The notes: generated from the sequence alone by a model not told the origin. A stretch of 9,390 nt of DNA from CAZSPL01 sp964608735 (GCA_964608735.1 CAZSPL010000161.1:1-9390); one strand, 5' to 3'. Positions 1 through 7,584 are shown, counted from the stretch's first letter. Translations and numbers: made by a program.

Positions 1-3000
1 CGGTGGTCGCCGTATCATTTGTGGGTTGCCAAAACCGGCACGAGCATGGCCACACCGAATGTCGCCGGAGCATCGGCACTGATAATGGATGCCGGTCTCA
101 CGAGCGGGCTCGAAGTCAGGGCGTTCCTCGACAACACCGCCGAGGACTGGAACTCCAACCTGAACGGCCCGGGTTCCGACGGGCCTGATATCTACACGGG
201 TTACGGCTACATGAATCTCAACACGGCCCTGCTCAACCTCGGCAACATCGTGGCCGACAACATCAGCACCGGCGACATACGCTACTACCGTCACTCCAAC
301 CCGGCAGCCACCGACTCCGTGATGCTCCTGTGGAACCGCTACGTCTCGGGCGTGACCGCCGAATACCCGGACATCGACCTTGAAGTCTGGGATGACACTA
401 CCAACATGCTCATCAATTCCGAGAATAAAACCTACGACAACAAGCGGTTCCTCTACACCGGGACCACGAACAACGTTGTATATAAAATCGAAGCCAAGTC
501 AATTCCCGCGGTATCACCGACCTGGGACTATGTCATCACCGCCAGGGGCGGCACACTGAGCACTGAGCTTTTCCCCGGCGATATCGACCCCGTCCTCAAC
601 TACACGGAACCCATGCCGGTGGGAATCGACTGCATATTTGAAGCGCAAATCACCAACAACGGCGACTTCACGCTGCATGATGTCCAGGCCACATTGAACC
701 TCGACTCGAACATGGTCTTCACGGGCGGCTCCCTGCCCACGCAGACCGGCGCGGCGATACTCTCCCCCACACAGATGTGCGTCATCCAGTGGAATATCAG
801 GCTCGATGTCTACTCCGCGACGCCGAAGCATCTCACCGTGGACACCGCCGCCACCGCGTATGGCGAAGTGTTCAACGGGTTCGGCGAGGCTTACATCGAT
901 GTAATAATGCCCGACCCGATTCTTCACGTCGCTCCCAACAACCTCGATTTTCTTACCACTATAAATGCCCTGCCGTTCAATATAACCAACGTGGGCTACA
1001 ACACGCTCACATGGACAATCGACGATACCGGCTTCCCGGGATGGCTCAGCGTCGACAAGACCGGCGAGACCACGGGTCCTGAAACCGACGTGGTCACTGT
1101 TACAGTCGACCGCTCAGGATGGGCCACCGGCGTTTACAGCCACGTTATCAATGTCGACTCCGACTACGGAGCCGATATTGTACAGATCGATATGGAAGTA
1201 CCGGCGCCCGCGCTCTATGTCAACCCGACGACCCTCGATTTTGGCGGCGCAACGGTTATGATACCGCTCAATATCCAGAACTCCGGCGGCGGCATGCTGA
1301 GCTGGACGATAAACGACCTCACCTTCCCGTCATGGCTTGCCGTCAGCGTCAACAACGGCACGACATGGGGCGAGACCGATGTGGTCCAGGTCATGGTTGA
1401 CCGGACCGCCCTCCCCATCGGACCATACGCATTCGACATCGATGTTTTATCTGATGGCGGAAACGATGTTGTGCACGTAGCAATGGTCGTACCGGACCCG
1501 TCCGCCCCGCTTCTCGATGTATACCCCAACAGCCTTGATTTCGGCGATTCGCTGACCTTGCTGCCGTTTGAAGTGCAGAATCCCGGTGGCAACGTGCTCA
1601 ACTGGGCCATCGATGATTCCGCATTCCCCGTCTGGCTCGGCGTCGACAACCTCGGCGATTCATGCACCACCGAAATCGACACCGTGAATGTCAGCGTCGA
1701 CAGGACCGGCCTTTCGCTCACCGCCTACAGCCACGATATCGAAGTCACATCCAACGCGGGGACCGAATTCGTCCACGTCGAAATCGAAGTACTTAATCCG
1801 ACAATCGCAATATTGCATATCAACGAAGCGAACCTCTATTTCGGCACCGAGCTGACCCAGAAGAATGTCACGATCACCAACGCGGGCGAAGGAACCCTCG
1901 AATGGCAGCTCGAACATCAAGACGTATATGCGTTCCCGTCATGGCTCAGCGCGAGCGTATATAACGGTATTGTCGATGAGCTCCACCCCCAGGGCGGAAC
2001 CATCGTATATGTCGACCGCACCGGTTTGGCGCCCTCGACATATACACACGACCTCTTCTTCACATCCAACGGCGGTGACGGCATAGTCCACGCTTTCATG
2101 TCGGTGGGGGTACCCGATCCCGAACTAAGCGTCAATTTCGATACTCTCGATTTCCAGGAAGACAAAATCGCCCTGAATTTCATCGTATCCAACACCGGCG
2201 TAGCGGGAAGCACGCTCAACTGGACGATGCCGCTTGTCGGTAAGCCGGCATGGGTGAACGCCAGCCAGTACAGCGGTGCCATCGGTACGGCGCAGGTTTC
2301 GAACGTACAGGTCATCATCGACCGCGAAGGGCTCGATCCCGGCGATTACCAGCACATCTTCAATATATCGTCGAACGGCGGGGCCGACTCGGTGAAAATT
2401 CTCATGACCGTGCAGCCATACGATCCGCTGGCGCCGCTTCTAATCGCCCCGATTGACGGATACCATTACGAAGTATGCTCGTGGCTGGCATTCGCATGGG
2501 ATGGCGACCCCGGCTACGACGGGAATTTCTGGCTCGATGTCAAGCGCAACGGGCAGATCGTGGTGCCGTTCTCAAATCTCCCGATCACTACGAACAGCCT
2601 GTCGCTTCCACCCGCGGTCCTGGATACATTATGCAGGTACGGCACATGGGAATGGCAGATATCCATCATGGAATCGGCTGTCCCGATAGTGAAGCATTCA
2701 TCCGACTGGTGGACCCTCTACAAGGACCGCCCGGCGCTGCTTACACCCGGCAACAACTCCACAGTCAATGCTTCGACCGCGTTCACATGGACCAAGGTTC
2801 CCACGACCAACGCAACGAATACGATTTACGTGGCGAAAGTGACCGGGTTCGCGCCGATAGACCCGCTCTATGCGTGGTGGCCCGATGCCGACACGGCGGT
2901 GCTTCCGCCGGACTGGTACGATTTACTCGTAGACCTCGGCGGCAGCAACACATTTACGTGGACCGTCGCGGCAGTCAAGGAGCCCAACGGTGGCATGACT

Positions 3001-3057
3001 CTCGAATACGCCTCCATGTTGAAATATCCCGACCCGTGGACATTCCATCTCTATTAA
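1..3057 (+). CDS. Secreted subtilisin-family (S8) serine protease with BACON-like repeats, 5'-truncated
   Basis: This is the C-terminal part of an exported endopeptidase. The frame is open from base 1, so the true start, signal peptide and catalytic Asp and His lie upstream of the window. The motif GTSMATPNVAG at 37-69 is the S8 signature, and the nucleophile Ser is codon 43-45. The protease domain ends near 240 with the usual GYGYMNLNTAL helix. A beta-rich module (about 244-590) and a CARDB/DUF11-like module (about 595-910, ITNNGDFTLHDVQ) follow. Next come five tandem BACON-like domains (919-2412) and two Ig/FN3-like modules (about 2425-3054), both starting with the pattern LL-x-P. The protein ends in PWTFHLY. 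I see no sortase motif, no C-terminal membrane helix and no obvious type IX secretion tail, so release or non-covalent surface attachment is inferred. Family assignment is firm; the substrate is unknown. Confidence 0.93.
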   Translation, partial: RWSPYHLWVAKTGTSMATPNVAGASALIMDAGLTSGLEVRAFLDNTAEDWNSNLNGPGSDGPDIYTGYGYMNLNTALLNLGNIVADNISTGDIRYYRHSNPAATDSVMLLWNRYVSGVTAEYPDIDLEVWDDTTNMLINSENKTYDNKRFLYTGTTNNVVYKIEAKSIPAVSPTWDYVITARGGTLSTELFPGDIDPVLNYTEPMPVGIDCIFEAQITNNGDFTLHDVQATLNLDSNMVFTGGSLPTQTGAAILSPTQMCVIQWNIRLDVYSATPKHLTVDTAATAYGEVFNGFGEAYIDVIMPDPILHVAPNNLDFLTTINALPFNITNVGYNTLTWTIDDTGFPGWLSVDKTGETTGPETDVVTVTVDRSGWATGVYSHVINVDSDYGADIVQIDMEVPAPALYVNPTTLDFGGATVMIPLNIQNSGGGMLSWTINDLTFPSWLAVSVNNGTTWGETDVVQVMVDRTALPIGPYAFDIDVLSDGGNDVVHVAMVVPDPSAPLLDVYPNSLDFGDSLTLLPFEVQNPGGNVLNWAIDDSAFPVWLGVDNLGDSCTTEIDTVNVSVDRTGLSLTAYSHDIEVTSNAGTEFVHVEIEVLNPTIAILHINEANLYFGTELTQKNVTITNAGEGTLEWQLEHQDVYAFPSWLSASVYNGIVDELHPQGGTIVYVDRTGLAPSTYTHDLFFTSNGGDGIVHAFMSVGVPDPELSVNFDTLDFQEDKIALNFIVSNTGVAGSTLNWTMPLVGKPAWVNASQYSGAIGTAQVSNVQVIIDREGLDPGDYQHIFNISSNGGADSVKILMTVQPYDPLAPLLIAPIDGYHYEVCSWLAFAWDGDPGYDGNFWLDVKRNGQIVVPFSNLPITTNSLSLPPAVLDTLCRYGTWEWQISIMESAVPIVKHSSDWWTLYKDRPALLTPGNNSTVNASTAFTWTKVPTTNATNTIYVAKVTGFAPIDPLYAWWPDADTAVLPPDWYDLLVDLGGSNTFTWTVAAVKEPNGGMTLEYASMLKYPDPWTFHLY
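919..2412 (+). repeat. Five tandem BACON-like domains inside the protease
   Basis: Five units of about 95-100 residues begin near 919, 1210, 1507, 1810 and 2122. Each follows one pattern: L-x-V-x-P-x-x-L-D-F at the start, then N-x-G-x-x-L-x-W, then P-x-W-L/V, then V-x-V-D-R-x-G-L, then Y-x-H-x-I-x-V-x-S-x-G-G, and a closing hydrophobic strand. This matches the BACON/BACON_2 fold, an immunoglobulin-like beta sandwich seen in secreted hydrolases and linked to carbohydrate or mucin binding or to spacing. The copies are diverged at DNA level, so this is an old duplication and not a recombination-prone repeat. Unit 4 has a slightly longer middle segment. Unit boundaries are approximate. Confidence 0.8.
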
Positions 3058-3088
3058 GGCTCGAAATATAAGTTTTCTGACAACAACC

Positions 3089-3116
3089 GCCCGCGAGCTG
3101 AATTCGCGGGCTTTTT
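3089..3116 (+). terminator. Rho-independent terminator of the protease gene
   Basis: An 8-bp GC-rich perfect stem, GCCCGCGA (3089-3096) with TCGCGGGC (3104-3111), encloses a 7-nt loop and is followed directly by TTTTT (3112-3116). It lies 31 nt after the protease stop codon and on the same strand, so it should end that transcript. Confidence 0.9.
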
Positions 3117-3392
3117 CCCGCCTGGCGGCTATAACAATATGATCTTCATAAATATTAAATTCTCAGACATTACAACATCTCAACCCGGGTTACCGCTTGA
3201 AAAATCGCAATCCGGTTTAATCAAATTGCGTTTAATTCAGCCGGTTTTAAACGATATTAATGATACCTGATACGGAGCCGTCTCAGCCGGACGGCCGAAG
3301 CTTTCGCCGTCCAGCGGGGCGTTTTTTCGCCGTTGAAGGGTATTTCCCGCGCGCGGTGACATCGAACAGGGAGGCTTCATTAAAAAAACGGT
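3117..3392. other. Non-coding leader region upstream of the GerMN gene
   Basis: No plausible gene is seen here. The first half is AT-rich and holds a perfect 10-bp palindrome AACCCGGGTT (3182-3191) and related blocks CCGGTTTAA (3212-3220), GTTTAATTC (3230-3238) and CCGGTTTTAA (3241-3250). A TTGAAA (3197-3202) and several TTTAAT or TATTAA hexamers could be promoter parts, but no pair has good spacing, so I do not name a promoter. The second half (3289-3331) holds the overlapping hairpins described separately. The next gene must be transcribed from here because a strong terminator closes the upstream gene. Confidence 0.5.
3289..3331 (+). promoter_or_regulatory. Overlapping hairpins with T6 run, possible attenuator-like leader
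   Basis: Hairpin 1 pairs GGACGGC (3289-3295) with GCCGTCC (3306-3312), with an additional inner GAA/TTC pairing. Hairpin 2 would pair CGCC (3305-3308) with GGCG (3318-3321) and is followed by TTTTTT (3322-3327), like a weak terminator. The same GGCG can also pair with a second CGCC (3328-3331). Bases 3305-3308 are needed by both hairpins 1 and 2, so they exclude each other. The sequence shows the pairings; a role in regulating the downstream operon is inference. It could also be a simple imperfect terminator. Confidence 0.35.
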
Positions 3393-4511
3393 TTGGCCGC
3401 GAAGAAGAAAAAAAGGAAAATGGCGCGACGCACCGGGCGTATGACGAAGAAAGCGATGCTCGCGCGGCGGCGCGCCGCAACCGGGGCGGCCCTGATAATT
3501 GCCGTGCTGCTCATAATCGCGGGCGGCATCTGGTGGTTCACGCGTCCGAGGACACCCGTCATCCCCATCCCCCGGGCCGAAAAAGACGACTATGTCACCC
3601 TCTTTTTCCCGGAAAACACCGATATGTTCCTGGTACCGGTTGAACGCAAGATTCACCTTGCCAAGAAGGAAGATAAATACCTCCGCGCGCTCAAGGAGCT
3701 CCGCGCAGGGCCGTCGGAAGACCCAATCAACCTGCTTCCTTCCCTGCCCGCCGGATGCAACGTGCTGAGCGTCGAAGTGCATGGCCCCACCGCGGTCGCG
3801 AATTTCAACAACCTTACGCTCGACCTGCTCGATGAAACCACCGAGAAGTGGTTCTATAAATCGGTGCTGCATACCCTATGCGCTTTCGACGAGATAGAAA
3901 GAGTCGATTTCTTCTTCGAAGGCCAGCGTATACCGAGCCTTCCGCAGGGCACCGACGTGAGCGGACCCCGCGCCCCGAAGGAACTGAATATATCATTTGC
4001 GCCCAACCAGGAAGGCGACTTGGAAAAGACGACGCTCTATTTCCTCGATAAATCGGGGACATATCTCATCCCGATAACCGAACAGATCCCGAGCACCGGC
4101 TCGAAAGACGGTCTCGTAATCATGTCGCTGCGGCGTCTCCTCGGCGGGCCATCCCCCGCCGACTCCCCCTACTTGTCGCCCCTGTTTAAAAGCGGTGTCT
4201 CGATCAGGGAGCAGGAGGGCGTGGTGCAGGTGTCGAATCGCCTCACCGTGGCTCTCCAGGCCGAAGACCCGTTCACGGCGATTGCCGCCAAGCCGGAACT
4301 CGTATATGCCGCCATGCGCGAAACGCTCGACAATCTGCTCGACTTCGACGAGTTCGAAGTCCTGCTCAATGACAGGAATGTCGATGAATTCCTCGGCGCG
4401 GGAACCGATGTCAAAGAGCTTAAATACGGTAAACATTTCAATCTTCTGGTCGAAAAAGAAATCGAGCCGCCTGCTGATATCATCGAGGAGAACGGAACCG
4501 TGAATGATTAG
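3393..4511 (+). CDS. Membrane-anchored protein with two GerMN domains
   Basis: The product is 372 aa if the TTG at 3393 is used. A very basic cytoplasmic N-terminus (KKKKRK, then RRTGR and RRR) is followed by one membrane helix (about residues 30-49, AALIIAVLLIIAGG) and two extracytoplasmic GerMN domains (about 66-190 and 212-340). Both have the family pattern: a V-T-L-F/Y-F strand, a long L-x-x-L-R-x-L-x-x-GP helix, then P-x-G-x-x-V. GerMN was defined in the Bacillus germination protein GerM and is also found in non-sporulating bacteria, often with wall hydrolases. Its 3' end overlaps the amidase gene by 8 bp, so a role in peptidoglycan remodelling or amidase control is inferred. The start is uncertain: an in-frame stop at 3381 bounds it, TTG 3393 has a GGGAGG 18 nt upstream (too far), and ATG 3420 has AAGGA only 2 nt upstream (too close). 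Confidence 0.85.
   Translation: MAAKKKKRKMARRTGRMTKKAMLARRRAATGAALIIAVLLIIAGGIWWFTRPRTPVIPIPRAEKDDYVTLFFPENTDMFLVPVERKIHLAKKEDKYLRALKELRAGPSEDPINLLPSLPAGCNVLSVEVHGPTAVANFNNLTLDLLDETTEKWFYKSVLHTLCAFDEIERVDFFFEGQRIPSLPQGTDVSGPRAPKELNISFAPNQEGDLEKTTLYFLDKSGTYLIPITEQIPSTGSKDGLVIMSLRRLLGGPSPADSPYLSPLFKSGVSIREQEGVVQVSNRLTVALQAEDPFTAIAAKPELVYAAMRETLDNLLDFDEFEVLLNDRNVDEFLGAGTDVKELKYGKHFNLLVEKEIEPPADIIEENGTVND
4485..4511 (+). promoter_or_regulatory. Ribosome-binding site and 8-bp ATGATTAG start/stop overlap
   Basis: GAGGAG (4485-4490) lies 13 nt before the amidase ATG (4504). The string ATGATTAG (4504-4511) holds the amidase start and, in another frame, the TAG stop of the GerMN gene. The SD lies inside the upstream gene, so ribosomes finishing that gene can re-initiate. 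Translational coupling of the pair is inferred from this layout. Confidence 0.75.
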
Positions 4512-6210
4512 ACGCCCGGTCATTTCATTGATAATTGCAGCCGCAATCCTCATCCTCGCGGAAGTCCCGGCCATGGCGGTCGACGGCGATATCCATGTGG
4601 GAAACCATATCCTCACGCAGAAATTCCGTCACAAGAGCGAAGGCTACTACCTCCCGCTTACGGAAACAGTCGAGCAGTTCGGCATGAGCGTTGAAGTCAA
4701 GGACGATAAGGTTATTATTCAGAACACACATCTGGGTGACCTGCGCATACCGCTCGATGCGAAGAAGATTGATATCCACGGGAAGAGTATCGATATCGGG
4801 TATCCGCCAATCAAGCGCGACGGCATCGTCTTCTATCCCCTCATCTTTTTCGAGGACGTGCTCGGTTTCATCGTATACCGGGACGAGAAGGAAAATATTT
4901 TCATTTCACGCTCGGTTGAGATCGGCAATGTCGCTCCCGACGGCGTGCAACTCAATTATCCATACGACCTGAGCTATTCCGATTTCGAACTCGACGACGG
5001 CGACTCGATACGCCTCGTCGTCGACCTCGACGGCGCGGTGCTGCAGGAAGGTTCGCATGATTGCTCGGGCATCGACGACGATTTCATGAATTTCAGGGCA
5101 TCGCAATTCGCCCGCAGGCCCGATGTAGTGCGGGTTGTGCTCGAGCTTCGGAAGAACGAAGGCGCGATTCCTAAATATAAAATCGACCGCAAATCAAACG
5201 GCCTGTGGATTGGGCTTAAGCCGAATTCGTTCAAAGTCGGATTCCAGTCGACGGACGACGGATGCGTGGCGGAAATACGCGGCGCCCGCTATGACAGGCT
5301 CCAACCCAGTCTTGATAGAACCGGCGGCGCCGTGAAACTCGTGCTTGATTTTGAAGGCGCGCGCTTCCCCGAGGGAACGGAGATTGTGTCGGGCATCGGC
5401 TCGGTGTCCCGCGCGCGTATCGCCGACCACGACGGAGCCGTGCGAATCGTCTTCGACCTGCTCGCGGAGATCGATTACGTCATCGAGGAACTCCCGAACA
5501 GGACGGTGAAGGTTACATTCAAAGGGATCCGCGGCGACCTAGACGGCCGGGTCATAGTTATCGACCCCGGCCATGGCGGGCGCGATCCCGGCGCCGTGAA
5601 GAACGGCGTGCAGGAAAAAGACCTGAACCTCGAGATGTCGCTATGGCTCGCAGACAAGCTGCGCTCCTACGGCGCAACCGTTTATCTCACGCGTACCGCC
5701 GATATCTACTTGTCTCTCGAGGATCGCCTGGAATACGCCAGGCACCGGGGAGCGGATTTATTCGTATGCGTCCATACCAACGCCACCCGCCAGCCGGAAA
5801 CCGAAATACATGGCCCGATGGTGATACTCGACGAGCTGTGCGATTACCGTGTCCTGGCGGACATCACCTATGACGAGATGGTGAAACAGGGCGGCAGGGA
5901 AGGAATAGGGGTGCATCTCGACGACCGCGGGCTGTATATCTTGCGGCATCGAGGCGATGTCCCGGTGCTGCTCATCGAAGCGGCATTCATGACAAACGCT
6001 GACGACCTGAAGCTCCTCACGCAACCCGAAGGCCAATTCAAGAGATGCCTTATGGATGGGGTCGCGACAGCGATTCTGAAATACTACACCGGGAATTTCA
6101 TAGCCCCGCCCGCGGCAAAACCTCCCGGCGAGGCATACGGCATAGATTCGAGCCTTTTCCACCTGGTCGATGAAGAGGGTCTCGGCGCAGGACCTGATGA
6201 CAACCGATAA
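4504..6210 (+). CDS. Exported N-acetylmuramoyl-L-alanine amidase (AMIN + Amidase_3)
   Basis: This zinc enzyme should cut the amide bond between MurNAc and L-Ala of the peptidoglycan stem peptide. Its 568 aa start with a signal peptide (residues 1-25, cleavage likely after AMA). A copper-amine-oxidase-N-like stalk domain follows (about 28-137, with paired LPL/YPL-type strands). Two AMIN-like beta domains (about 145-240 and 245-340), normally used for septal or wall targeting, come next. The Amidase_3 domain (about 349-528) is complete: DPGHGG with zinc ligand His357, second ligand Glu371 in QEKDLN, third ligand His424 in VHTNA, and catalytic Glu492 in LLIEAAF. A Pro-rich tail of about 40 residues follows. 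It is the second gene of an operon with the GerMN gene. Daughter-cell separation or wall turnover is the likely role. The family is certain; the copper-amine-oxidase-like call for the first domain is moderate. Confidence 0.95.
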   Translation: MIRRPVISLIIAAAILILAEVPAMAVDGDIHVGNHILTQKFRHKSEGYYLPLTETVEQFGMSVEVKDDKVIIQNTHLGDLRIPLDAKKIDIHGKSIDIGYPPIKRDGIVFYPLIFFEDVLGFIVYRDEKENIFISRSVEIGNVAPDGVQLNYPYDLSYSDFELDDGDSIRLVVDLDGAVLQEGSHDCSGIDDDFMNFRASQFARRPDVVRVVLELRKNEGAIPKYKIDRKSNGLWIGLKPNSFKVGFQSTDDGCVAEIRGARYDRLQPSLDRTGGAVKLVLDFEGARFPEGTEIVSGIGSVSRARIADHDGAVRIVFDLLAEIDYVIEELPNRTVKVTFKGIRGDLDGRVIVIDPGHGGRDPGAVKNGVQEKDLNLEMSLWLADKLRSYGATVYLTRTADIYLSLEDRLEYARHRGADLFVCVHTNATRQPETEIHGPMVILDELCDYRVLADITYDEMVKQGGREGIGVHLDDRGLYILRHRGDVPVLLIEAAFMTNADDLKLLTQPEGQFKRCLMDGVATAILKYYTGNFIAPPAAKPPGEAYGIDSSLFHLVDEEGLGAGPDDNR

Positions 6211-6230
6211 AAAAGCGCCCTCCCGGGCGC
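6209..6230 (-). terminator. Intrinsic terminator of the minus-strand gene
   Basis: GCGCCC (6215-6220) and GGGCGC (6225-6230) form a perfect 6-bp GC stem with a 4-nt loop. Read on the minus strand, six T (from A 6209-6214) follow at once, which is a canonical intrinsic terminator 24 nt after the stop of the minus gene. On the plus strand no T-run follows, so it should end the amidase transcript poorly if at all. The A-run begins within the amidase TAA stop (6208-6210). Confidence 0.85.
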
Positions 6231-6254
6231 TGTAAAGTCAAGACTTCGGAATTA

Positions 6255-7514
6255 TCAATACCACTGGAATTCAATCACAAGCATTTTGTCGGTGATGCCG
6301 AGATCCCAGACGAGATAGAAGAACTTGTCCTGGTTCTCGAATCGTCCAATGCCCCATGTTTTATGGTTCTGTTCTTCCCCCCATCGCTCGAAAGTGCTCA
6401 TCACCCTTACGGCCCGCCGAGGCTTGAATTCAAATCTCGGCGACCCGATATCGATACCGGCATTGTCGATAAATTTCACTTTCGCGCCCACGGTCGTTTC
6501 CTCGCCTTCCGTCTGGCCGAGAAGCACGGCAATCATTGAATTGACATTGCCGTCGCTGTCGAAATAGTGAAGCAGGCCCATCAGCTGCCACTTGACTCCC
6601 TTGGCAGGCGCCGTGGGAAGACCGGAGAGATTCGTTGGATAAAAAACTGCGAAACGATTGTCCCGGTATGCGAATCCTTCCGCCTTGTCGATATTCACGT
6701 TCGCGGATATCGTCTCCCCGCCAAACCTGATGTTGACCGCCACCGTTCCCGATGCATCGGCGGGAAGGCTGAATACGTTCCACACCCCCATTTTCGCGCG
6801 GGATTCCTGCAATACCGCGGGGTCGTTCGAACGTATCTTGAGGTCCTGCCCCGGTGGAAGGGTCGACGAGATGAGTGACAGGTTCACGACCAGTACGCTG
6901 TCCATCAGCCCGAGGTCCTTGGCGATGAGCACATAGTTCGATGCCACCGGCGATGTTGCAACGGCGAAATCCTCGCCCGTCTCCATCCACTTTTTATATG
7001 GCTGGGTGTAGCGAAGGAATGCCTTGTCGAGGAACGCCTGGAACAGCGAACCCACCCGTATGCCCGCCTGGTCGATGATGTACACGGATATCCCGTCGCT
7101 GGTTTCGAATCCTTCGCTCTGGTACGCGAGGATTGCCACCAGCCAGTTCATGTCGCCGTGCCAGTAATGCAGGAACCCGATTATTTCATAGGTTCCGGCG
7201 CTGGGCAGGCGTCCGAGCAAAGTGGGATAGTAGGCCATCTTCGCCCCGTCCTCGAATGAGAACCCAAGCGCCGCGGGCAAGTCGACGGTCGAGTCGATGA
7301 CTGTTCCCCCGAATGTCACCTGGTCGTATACGCCGTCGCCGTTCGTATCCGCGAAAGCCGACGGGTTCTTGTTCATCGCGATGCTGCGGGCGACCACCGC
7401 ATCGTCCGAAATGATGAACGAGAAGTTGAGATTGATTGATTCATTCTGGGCGTATGCCCCGCTTGAAAGAATCACGAGCAGGAGGCTTATTAATATTAAT
7501 CCCCTGAAGGACAT
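6255..7514 (-). CDS. Secreted protein of unknown function with an internally duplicated domain
   Basis: The family is not recognised. The product has 419 aa from the ATG at 7514-7512, chosen because GGAGGG lies 6 nt upstream and a signal peptide follows at once (MSFRGLILISLLLVILSSG, cleavage near AYA-Q); the frame stays open further upstream but has no signal peptide there. The mature protein holds two copies of one domain of about 150 residues (about 66-215 and 262-418). Shared landmarks, in order, are FGG, a GF-S/A-F/Y strand, YPT, G/S-x-LP, GFLHY versus GLLHY, VAILAYQSEG versus IAVLLGQTEG, ID-x-AGI-x-(V/I)GS, and a closing DLG(L/I)-x-(D)-x-(V/M)LV strand. A calcium-loop-like DTNGDGVYD (residues 56-64) precedes copy 1. 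It has its own promoter and terminator and faces the amidase gene. Export is well supported; the function is unknown. Confidence 0.85.
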   Translation of the reverse strand: MSFRGLILISLLLVILSSGAYAQNESINLNFSFIISDDAVVARSIAMNKNPSAFADTNGDGVYDQVTFGGTVIDSTVDLPAALGFSFEDGAKMAYYPTLLGRLPSAGTYEIIGFLHYWHGDMNWLVAILAYQSEGFETSDGISVYIIDQAGIRVGSLFQAFLDKAFLRYTQPYKKWMETGEDFAVATSPVASNYVLIAKDLGLMDSVLVVNLSLISSTLPPGQDLKIRSNDPAVLQESRAKMGVWNVFSLPADASGTVAVNIRFGGETISANVNIDKAEGFAYRDNRFAVFYPTNLSGLPTAPAKGVKWQLMGLLHYFDSDGNVNSMIAVLLGQTEGEETTVGAKVKFIDNAGIDIGSPRFEFKPRRAVRVMSTFERWGEEQNHKTWGIGRFENQDKFFYLVWDLGITDKMLVIEFQWY

Positions 7515-7520
7515 GGCAAG

Positions 7521-7526
7521 CCCTCC
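7521..7526 (-). promoter_or_regulatory. Shine-Dalgarno site deciding the start of the minus-strand secreted protein
   Basis: Read on the minus strand, GGAGGG is followed by a 6-nt spacer (cttgcc) and ATG. This fixes translation at 7514 and rules out the in-frame start about 33 codons upstream. Confidence 0.85.
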
Positions 7527-7555
7527 CTGAAATCGGTTAAGTAAGTGTCGCGGAC

Positions 7556-7584
7556 ATTCTATCATAAGGAAAAATGCGAGTCGA
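7556..7584 (-). promoter_or_regulatory. Putative sigma70-type promoter of the minus-strand gene
   Basis: Read on the minus strand: TCGACT (7584-7579) as -35, a 17-nt spacer, and TAGAAT (7561-7556) as -10. These match consensus at 4 and 5 of 6 positions. Transcription would start about 35 nt before the start codon. It lies back to back with the mtnP promoter. Confidence 0.55.

Noticed and set aside
919..2412. Recent DNA-level tandem repeat or CRISPR-like array
   Set aside because: The periodicity is at protein-domain level (about 95-100 residues) with diverged DNA; there are no identical short repeats with spacers.
3260..3643. Plus-strand open frame entering the GerMN gene in another frame
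   Set aside because: It crosses the hairpins, is rich in Arg and charged residues, has no domain, and conflicts with the membrane-helix frame of the GerMN gene.
3237..3872. Minus-strand open frame of about 211 codons over the leader and GerMN start
   Set aside because: The translation is low-complexity and Arg/Pro-rich, with no SD and no signal, and it overlaps a well-supported plus-strand gene.
3993..4616. Minus-strand open frame of about 207 codons within the GerMN and amidase genes
   Set aside because: It is the complement of two real genes with conserved domains; no independent support.
6430..6990. Alternative minus-strand frame inside the duplicated-domain gene
   Set aside because: Arg/Gly-rich shadow frame; the repeated domain pattern exists only in the other frame.
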